Assembly (NCBI GenBank): GCA_017548545.1
Contig: JAFYZW010000126.1
Coordinates: 1-59,062 of the forward strand
Reading direction: 5' to 3'
DNA: 59,062 bases
Source of the DNA: Bacteroidales bacterium
GTDB lineage: Bacteria; Bacteroidota; Bacteroidia; Bacteroidales; UBA3663
Position 1 is the first letter of the stretch. The number at the start of each line of letters is the position of its first letter. Position numbers and translations under genes: made by a program. Below, piece by piece: positions 53,533 to 59,062 of this stretch. The notes beneath the pieces were generated by a model that ran no database searches, had not been told where the DNA came from, and saw nothing but the letters and a program-made list of their open reading frames with translations.

Positions 53533-55113
53533 TCAAAGGCTTATCAGGAACTGTTCGCCCCACGATACAAGCAAGTCATGACCTTGGGGATTGAGGTGGG
53601 CACGATCGCTCGGATGCTGGAAGTACTGCCGACGGAACTCCTCATTCTCCACCTCGATGCCGCTCGTCGTAGCAGCATTGAGAAAGGGGAAACCGTGACG
53701 CTCGCAGGCTTCCTGTATGGCACGCATCACCACGGGAAAGCCTTCGTACGACACATTCCATGGCGATACTACAGCAATCTTGGCTTTCGGATATTTATTG
53801 CGCAGACCCATGTAGAAATCCTCCAGATGTTCAAGGAAAGCAGCCAGCGAATCCTTGCTCTGCGTAACGAAATAGGCATCGTTGTGACCGGCCACCACAA
53901 GGACATAATCGGCCTCATCCACCATATCGGCATAGCGCACATAGAGCGCCTTGCCGAAGTTGCGATTCGTGCGGTCGAAGGCGATGGCACCACCGTTTCG
54001 ACCATAGTTGTTATAGGTCATCCCATGCTTGGCAGCCACCTTGTAGTGCCAAGCGTTTTCGTAAGGCTGGCGATGGTTCTGCACATAGCTGTCGCCAATG
54101 ATGTTGATGGTCTTTCCTGCCAACGGGTCGGTCTTGAGTGGCTCGATGGTGATGGGACCACCGTATGGATTGAAATCGCACAGCAGATCATCGCCCTTCA
54201 GTATCAAGGGCAGGTTCTTACCGTCCTGCACCGCACGATATCCGAAAACCTTCTTTGCTGCCTTCGTCCCGGGCTTGGGCATACCACTCACCTTCAAGGT
54301 CAGTTTCTCGGTGAAGAGCACAGGATCCAAATCCAACGAAGGCGTCACCGTAATGATGCCCTTCTTCTTGACCACATCAAGTCGGACGGCATCGCGTTCG
54401 GCCACGTAGGCGCCGACCTTCGCAAAGGTCTCGGTCCAGATTGTATCGCTCTTGTACGCCAGTTCGCGGAACAAATCCCACAGCACCCACGGCTCTTCCC
54501 AATGGTCCCACGCCGTGTAGATACCATGAGTCATCGTCACACCCCAGGAGCCCTCGTCAATCTGCTGCCTGAGCCATTGTCCGATGCTCTCGCGCGTCTG
54601 GTGCGAGTCAGCTTGTCCCAATCCGAACTGATACTCACGATTGCAGATCCTGCCCTCCAGGGTGGCCGCTCTCACACGGTCATCCACGGCATTATACGGA
54701 TAGATGAACGTGACAGGACGTTTCCCCGTCTCCTTTTCTATGGCCGAATCGTTCCGGGCTATCTCCATGTGCAACGAATCGTCGCCCAACTCTGTCAGAT
54801 GAGGATGCGACCACGAGTGATTGCTCAACTCATGGCCCGAACGCACCAGCGAGCGACATTCCTCCCACGTCATACGCGGAGAATAATGGTCATCCAGGTC
54901 TCCCAGCACACTTGCGTTGATGGCAAACGTCGCCTTCAATGCATATCTGTCCAGATGAGGTGCAATGAGCGTATAATCTTCCTGCACTCCATCGTCGAAC
55001 GTCAGGCTCACCGCACACTGCCGATCCCCTTGGAACCGTGCCACACTCACTTCCTGCGCCGTAGCAAGCATACCCACCGAAAACATAGACATCAGTACAT
55101 AAATGCTTTTCAT
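53533..55113 (-). CDS. secreted polysaccharide deacetylase-like (CE4) and SGNH hydrolase fusion
   Basis: 526 residues with a signal peptide (MSMFSVGMLATAQ region). Residues about 25-240 are a NodB/CE4-like domain: SLTFDDGVQED (metal-binding Asp-Asp), ELSNHSWSHPHL (HxxxH) and TMTHGIYTAWDHW. A beta domain of about 90 residues follows. Residues about 330-526 are SGNH/GDSL-like: NIIGDSYVQ (Ser), NNYGRNGG, VAGHNDA and DRAHLNPQGH (Asp and His). Two deacylating or esterase domains on one chain suggest attack on acetylated glycans, for example peptidoglycan or plant polysaccharide (inference). It has its own promoter and is not part of a SusCD locus here. Confidence 0.85.
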   Translation of the reverse strand: MKSIYVLMSMFSVGMLATAQEVSVARFQGDRQCAVSLTFDDGVQEDYTLIAPHLDRYALKATFAINASVLGDLDDHYSPRMTWEECRSLVRSGHELSNHSWSHPHLTELGDDSLHMEIARNDSAIEKETGKRPVTFIYPYNAVDDRVRAATLEGRICNREYQFGLGQADSHQTRESIGQWLRQQIDEGSWGVTMTHGIYTAWDHWEEPWVLWDLFRELAYKSDTIWTETFAKVGAYVAERDAVRLDVVKKKGIITVTPSLDLDPVLFTEKLTLKVSGMPKPGTKAAKKVFGYRAVQDGKNLPLILKGDDLLCDFNPYGGPITIEPLKTDPLAGKTINIIGDSYVQNHRQPYENAWHYKVAAKHGMTYNNYGRNGGAIAFDRTNRNFGKALYVRYADMVDEADYVLVVAGHNDAYFVTQSKDSLAAFLEHLEDFYMGLRNKYPKAKIAVVSPWNVSYEGFPVVMRAIQEACERHGFPFLNAATTSGIEVENEEFRRQYFQHPSDRAHLNPQGHDLLVSWGEQFLISL

Positions 55114-55155
55114 ATTCCTGATAATTACATGATAATTCGTGTTCTAATCACGCTG

Positions 55156-55187
55156 CAAATATATGAATAAAAAACTGAATGACCAAA
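55156..55187 (-). promoter_or_regulatory. promoter of the CE4/SGNH gene
   Basis: Minus strand: TTTG (55184-55187), 20-nt spacer, TATATTTG (55156-55163). The -33 box lies in the U-tract of the upstream terminator. Confidence 0.68.
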
Positions 55188-55223
55188 AAAATCAGCGGAA
55201 TAGTCTCCATTCCGCTGATTTTT
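55184..55223 (-). terminator. terminator of the sigma/anti-sigma/receptor operon
   Basis: Minus strand: a 15-bp stem (55209-55223 with 55187-55201), short loop and a T-run. It stands immediately after the receptor gene stop and before the CE4/SGNH promoter. Confidence 0.85.
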
Positions 55224-55224
55224 C

Positions 55225-57783
55225 TCATTGAAGTCGGCTCTTCTCTTCGTTTCCTGCACCCGTGCCCCTATACTTCGAACGTGTTACGTTGAAGTTGTAC
55301 GACAAGGTGATGCCCACTTTTTGCGTGTATTGATATACATCCTGCACCGTCTTTCCGATGTCATAGTAGGTGGTTGCCTTAGTCCTGATGGTACGGAAGA
55401 TGTCGTTGGCGTAAAGCGTGCACGACAACCGTTCCTGCCAGAAACTCTTCTGCAGACGGACATTCACCATGAAGTTGCTACCGCGATACATCATTCCCCA
55501 GTGATTGCTGCCCGAATATCCGATGTCAATCAAAGCCTTGGCTGTCGGCCCCATGATGAACCAGCTTTGCAAACCGGCCGAGAACTCGGGCTTGTTCAGC
55601 TTCTTCGGTGCACCGTAAGCCTCGGCATCGAACATCTGCTGATAGTAGTGCAGCGTGGCAGTGGGCTGCCAGAACCCGAACTTGGGTGAAGCCACGAGAG
55701 TGACATATACACGATCCTGATGATCGAAGTTCACCGTCTGGAAGATACCAATCTCCTTCTCCTCGTCATACACCTTGACGATGTGGGTGAAGAAGTCTTT
55801 CTCGCGCGTAAAGCCTGTCACAAAGTTCAACCACGAATAGGTCAGGTTGAAGTCGATGCTCTGGCGAACCGAAGGACGCAGCAGCGGATTACCTCCCTCA
55901 TAGAACATGCGGCTGTCATAGACAATCACGGAGCTCAACAATCCGTAAGGCGGACGGGTGATGCGCTTGCTATAGCTCAACTGTGCGCCCCATTTGTCCT
56001 TATGCCACGCGGCCGAGAGGTTCGGGAACCAATCGTTGTAGGTGCGACTGGGCTCAGCCTGCCATTCGCCGAACGAACTGTAGTCGGCAGCCACGTGCTC
56101 ATAACGCAATCCGGCATTCAGATACCATTGTCCCAACTGCATCTCATATCCTGCAAAACCCGCAATGTTCTTTTCCTTCATCTCGTTGTCGGCCTCAGGG
56201 ATGATGTTCTCCTTGTTGAAGTTGTTGCCGTGACTCTGTGTCGAAGTAGCCTCCGATCCCACATTCAACATGCCCTTCCAGATGGGATAGGTCAGCACCA
56301 GTTTCCCTGCCGCCATCGTATTTTTCTCCTTGCTAATGGTGGTGATAGGGCGATTACCCATCTCCACACTATACTCCATCTGGTCGAGATCGTTCTCCGA
56401 TTCGCGTCGCAGCAAAGTAGCATTCAGGTCGATGCCCAGCTTCCCCGCCTTTCCGACATAGTAGGTGTTCAGTTCCCACACGGGTTTATCAAGCTCCTCG
56501 ATATCCGTCAACAGGTTGACGTCGCCATAGAATGCACCGTTTTTCAGATAGTGCTGCGTCATATCGGTCTTGAACTGGTTCGAAAGATTCTTTTTCGACG
56601 AGAAACTCAATCCGACAGAATGATCAGCATTGAAATCGTAGCTCAAACCTGCCTTGTACTGCAGTTCCGTCCAAGAGCTCCTCACGGGTATAAATGCCTT
56701 AACATCGAAAACGTCCTTTTTGATGTGCAACTCCTGATCGATGTCCTCGTCATTGCTGTAGTGGCCGTAGTCGAACGCCACGTTGGCAAAGGCTTCCAAT
56801 CCGCCCGTACGGTACTTCAGTGTCAAGTCGTCGTAGTTGCTCCACTTGTTGTTGCGCGAAGTCTCGCTAGATGCTTGCACGCTAAATCCATCACCCTGAG
56901 TCTTGAGCGTCTTGATGCGGATCACAGCATTCACCTCAGCATTGTATTGCGCACCGGGGGCGGTGATGACATCGACATTCTTGATGTCGATCGACTTGAG
57001 CTGTTTCAGCTCTTTGGTGTCGTTCACCTTCTTGTTGTTGATATAGATCTCCGGTTCGCCCTTCGCCAGGACGGTGAATTCGCCATCGCGTCCCTGTACC
57101 AACGGAAGCATTGAAAGCAGGTCGTCGGCTGTCCCCACGTCATGCAGGATCGAATGTTCCACCTCTACCGTCACACCACCCGTTGTCATCTTGTATTGCG
57201 GCATCGTACCCTTCACCGACACATTGCCAATCGTGTGAGGTTCGGGTTGCAGACGTATGGTGCCCATATCCTCCTCTGTGCAAGTCTGCCAAATAGGCTT
57301 GTAACCAATGTAGGTGATGCGGACGATGACTTCCTTCTGGTCGATAGGGATGACGAAGATACCACTCTCGTTCGATACACCACCATTCAGCAGGGTGGAA
57401 TCCTGGGGATTGAGCACGGCGATGTTGGCCAAAGCCAAAGGCTCGTTGTTCTCGTCGGTGACGATACCCGTGAGGTGACGATTGGATTTCTGCACACATT
57501 CAACAAAGATCTCATGATCCTCACGGTTTACGGTCATTCGGATGGGATAGAATCCGATCATCTGACGGATGGCCTCTGGTAAGGTCTTGACCTCGATGCT
57601 GGTCGTGACGCGGAAGTCCTCCAGATCATTAAACAGGAAGTTGATCGTATAGTTCGACTGCTCGTCATTCAGTTGACGCAGGGCTTGGTCGAGGGGCACA
57701 TTATTATATTCGCGCGTAATGCGCTGGGCCTGGATTGTGAAACATACAATGAAACAGGCCATCAGGGAAAATAGTCGTCTCAT
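55225..57783 (-). CDS. STN-domain outer membrane beta-barrel receptor
   Basis: 852 residues with a signal peptide (MRRLFSLMACFIVCFTIQAQ). Residues about 22-95 are an STN-type signalling domain (NVPLDQALRQLND...TINFLF), then a carboxypeptidase-regulatory-like domain (about 100-185, LTGIVTDENNEPLALANIAV), a plug-like region (about 200-300, with LLSMLPLVQGRDGEF and EIYINNKKV) and an OMP_b-brl_3-type barrel ending FNVTRSKYRG. No SusD partner is present. It is the third gene of an operon with an ECF sigma factor and a short anti-sigma factor, so it may be both transporter and signal sensor. The ligand is unknown. Confidence 0.86.
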   Translation of the reverse strand: MRRLFSLMACFIVCFTIQAQRITREYNNVPLDQALRQLNDEQSNYTINFLFNDLEDFRVTTSIEVKTLPEAIRQMIGFYPIRMTVNREDHEIFVECVQKSNRHLTGIVTDENNEPLALANIAVLNPQDSTLLNGGVSNESGIFVIPIDQKEVIVRITYIGYKPIWQTCTEEDMGTIRLQPEPHTIGNVSVKGTMPQYKMTTGGVTVEVEHSILHDVGTADDLLSMLPLVQGRDGEFTVLAKGEPEIYINNKKVNDTKELKQLKSIDIKNVDVITAPGAQYNAEVNAVIRIKTLKTQGDGFSVQASSETSRNNKWSNYDDLTLKYRTGGLEAFANVAFDYGHYSNDEDIDQELHIKKDVFDVKAFIPVRSSWTELQYKAGLSYDFNADHSVGLSFSSKKNLSNQFKTDMTQHYLKNGAFYGDVNLLTDIEELDKPVWELNTYYVGKAGKLGIDLNATLLRRESENDLDQMEYSVEMGNRPITTISKEKNTMAAGKLVLTYPIWKGMLNVGSEATSTQSHGNNFNKENIIPEADNEMKEKNIAGFAGYEMQLGQWYLNAGLRYEHVAADYSSFGEWQAEPSRTYNDWFPNLSAAWHKDKWGAQLSYSKRITRPPYGLLSSVIVYDSRMFYEGGNPLLRPSVRQSIDFNLTYSWLNFVTGFTREKDFFTHIVKVYDEEKEIGIFQTVNFDHQDRVYVTLVASPKFGFWQPTATLHYYQQMFDAEAYGAPKKLNKPEFSAGLQSWFIMGPTAKALIDIGYSGSNHWGMMYRGSNFMVNVRLQKSFWQERLSCTLYANDIFRTIRTKATTYYDIGKTVQDVYQYTQKVGITLSYNFNVTRSKYRGTGAGNEEKSRLQ

Positions 57784-57786
57784 AGT

Positions 57787-58437
57787 TTATTTCACGATTA
57801 GCTTGTTATCCTTCAGTTCCACAGTAATGCGCTCAAAGAGGTTGAGCCGACGCAAGGTGGCATCAAGCGAATCATGCTGTTTCCATACGAAATAGAAACG
57901 AAGCTGGCGGATTTCGTCATTCTCGAATACCACTTCCTTACCGTAATAGGTGGCAATCTGCTGAAGCATCTTCTCCAAAGGAATGTTATCGAACACGACC
58001 AGTTCATCGGCAGCATCGGCTTCCAATCCTTCAGATTCCAACGATGCAGGTGACGTAGTCGTGGTAGTCTCTGATTGTTCGATCACCGTTTCATTGATCT
58101 TGCCACCGATCATCCTCACTACATGAATGGCTGCAAAGGTCACACCAGCCATCAGGAGGATACCGACGATGCTGGCAGCCACCTTGAAGAACATTCCACG
58201 CTGGGGACGATCCATTTCGGGAGCATGTTCTCCTACAAACTTCTTCCATTCCTCATCGACGGCGACGTCTTCCTCGTCAACCTCGCTTTTCACGAAGGCA
58301 CGCTTCGTCAGTGCCAGCTGCTCCATGAGCTCAGCCAGCTCCGGGTCTTCGGCGAGCATTTTCTCTATCTGCTCGTCGGTGTATTGTTCCGGGTGCTCCT
58401 GCATTGATAGCAGAAGATTGATTTTGTCCTGTTTCAT
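57787..58437 (-). CDS. short FecR-like anti-sigma factor (DUF4974)
   Basis: 216 residues. A cytoplasmic part (about 1-80, acidic, with DEEWKKF), one transmembrane helix (about 83-108: FFKVAASIVGILLMAGVTFA), a Ser/Thr/Glu linker (about 115-145) and a C-terminal DUF4974/STN-like domain (about 147-216: VFDNIPLEKMLQQIATYYGK...LFERITVELKDNKLIV). The central FecR domain of about 100 residues seen in longer homologues is missing. It should hold the sigma factor and receive the receptor signal in the periplasm. It overlaps neither neighbour: 5 nt after the sigma gene, 3 nt before the receptor. Confidence 0.85.
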   Translation of the reverse strand: MKQDKINLLLSMQEHPEQYTDEQIEKMLAEDPELAELMEQLALTKRAFVKSEVDEEDVAVDEEWKKFVGEHAPEMDRPQRGMFFKVAASIVGILLMAGVTFAAIHVVRMIGGKINETVIEQSETTTTTSPASLESEGLEADAADELVVFDNIPLEKMLQQIATYYGKEVVFENDEIRQLRFYFVWKQHDSLDATLRRLNLFERITVELKDNKLIVK

Positions 58438-58442
58438 AATGG

Positions 58443-58943
58443 TTATCGTTTTACTTGTTCTTTACTGAAATACTCTTTGATGCGTTGCAACGACTGGGAA
58501 AGATGATTATACACCGTGACCTTGCTCACACCTACCTCCTGTGCCACCTCCTCGTAGGACATTTCCCGAAGGAAGCGTAGCCGTAGGATTTTTTGGCTTA
58601 GCGGCGGCAATTCCCGTTCGATGTAACGCATCAGCCGATCCAAGCGGTCATCCTCGTTGCGGGTGGCGATGCGGTGTTGCTTCAACTCTTGGGAAAACAG
58701 TTTCTCCACCTGTTCGCGCACCGACTTGTGGTTGAGGACATCGAGACAACGGTTGCGTACGGCCATCATCAGGTAGCCTTCCATCTTATCGGCTTGCACA
58801 ACTACATCGCCTCGAAGCAAGCGCACAAAGACATCGCTTACCACGTCTTTGCTTTCGTCAGCATCATATAGTATCGTCCTTGCCAGACGATACATAGCAG
58901 CATAATGCTGACGGAATAGGGTCTCTACTTCTTTTTTTGTCAT
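58443..58943 (-). CDS. ECF sigma factor (FecI-like)
   Basis: 166 residues. Region 2 begins LFRQHYAAMYRLARTIL and includes the DADESKDVVSDVFVRLL motif; region 4 is LPPLSQKILRLRFLREMSYE with an HTH (EVAQEVGVSKVTVYNHLSQS). The length and motifs fit the Bacteroidota ECF family linked to FecR-type anti-sigma factors. It directs polymerase to a set of target promoters, probably including its own operon. The -7 box TATATTTG at 59044-59051 (minus strand) lies about 100 nt upstream; the -33 element is outside the window. Confidence 0.93.
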   Translation of the reverse strand: MTKKEVETLFRQHYAAMYRLARTILYDADESKDVVSDVFVRLLRGDVVVQADKMEGYLMMAVRNRCLDVLNHKSVREQVEKLFSQELKQHRIATRNEDDRLDRLMRYIERELPPLSQKILRLRFLREMSYEEVAQEVGVSKVTVYNHLSQSLQRIKEYFSKEQVKR

Positions 58944-59043
58944 ATCAAGACTTTTTTACTTCAAAGACGATTCAGCGAACCGAAAAACTAAGCAGAACGA
59001 TATCTTTTTTTGATAGTTCAATATTTTTTTTGATTTTATTGGG

Positions 59044-59051
59044 CAAATATA
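59044..59051 (-). promoter_or_regulatory. -7 box of the ECF sigma operon
   Basis: Minus strand TATATTTG, about 100 nt before the sigma gene start. The window ends before the -33 element. Confidence 0.5.
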
Positions 59052-59062
59052 CTGTTTTTATC

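Noticed and set aside
53578..55170. 530-codon open frame on the plus strand opposite the CE4/SGNH gene
   Set aside because: The minus-strand frame has signal peptide and two catalytic domains; the plus-strand frame has none.
55720..57114. 464-codon open frame on the plus strand opposite the receptor gene
   Set aside because: Shadow; the receptor frame has signal peptide, STN, plug and barrel patterns.
1..59062. CRISPR arrays, tRNA or rRNA genes, insertion sequences, phage genes
   Set aside because: No repeat-spacer pattern, cloverleaf, transposase or integrase sequence was seen in the gaps or frames.

Overview
The window is a chromosomal stretch from a member of the phylum Bacteroidota, most likely order Bacteroidales and Prevotella/Bacteroides-like. 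This rests on SusC/SusD pairs, Bacteroidota promoters (TTTG about 19-25 nt before TAnnTTTG), type IX secretion (T9SS) components and a sorting domain, a long-form IspG, a FecI/FecR-like trio with a DUF4974-type anti-sigma factor, and an mmd-type decarboxylase cluster. I saw no rRNA, tRNA, CRISPR array, transposase, integrase or phage gene. Housekeeping and accessory genes are interleaved.

Layout. 1-3120 (+): a translationally coupled trio of HemN/HemW-like radical SAM protein (5' end outside the window), macro-like domain protein and MoaA-like radical SAM protein. 3193-5511 (-): a secreted CotH-kinase-like protein with a discoidin-like N-terminus and a T9SS C-terminal signal. 5512-6084: an AT-rich control region and a previously easy-to-miss 50-residue protein gene. 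6204-19041 (-): a beta-glucan polysaccharide utilization locus, transcribed SusC, SusD, three-module surface glycan-binding protein, GH16, GH3, with a membrane-spanning TPR/HTH regulator upstream. 19286-22791 (+): an AMP-forming acyl-CoA synthetase and class I fumarase. 22891-25389 (-): a secreted GH2 enzyme. 25462-32307 (-): galE, T9SS plug protein, rpoN, PAP2-family membrane protein, purE, ispG, closely packed. 32478-40181 (+): sprA, the giant T9SS translocon. 40336-53481 (+): pheT, yebC, mmdA, an OadG-like subunit, the biotin carrier, LptF/G permease, aminotransferase, class A PBP, aquaporin, and a P-loop/CYTH fusion. 53533-58943 (-): ECF sigma factor, short anti-sigma factor, outer membrane beta-barrel receptor, and a separately promoted CE4-like/SGNH fusion.

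How the genes fit together. The PUL genes give outer-membrane import (SusCD), surface capture (three-module binding protein), endo-cleavage (GH16) and terminal beta-glucoside hydrolysis (GH3). SprA and the plug protein are both parts of the T9SS outer-membrane channel and are divergently encoded, and the CotH-like protein carries the matching export signal. The mmd cluster belongs to the succinate-propionate branch that fumarase also feeds, but the membrane beta subunit is not next to it. LptF/G, the class A PBP and the CE4/SGNH protein are envelope functions.

Best candidates for undescribed biology are the radical SAM/macro-like/radical SAM trio, the 50-residue acidic protein divergent from the CotH-like gene, the P-loop/CYTH fusion, the CE4/SGNH fusion, and the sigma/short anti-sigma/beta-barrel trio. 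All functions are read from sequence and family memory; no database search was run.
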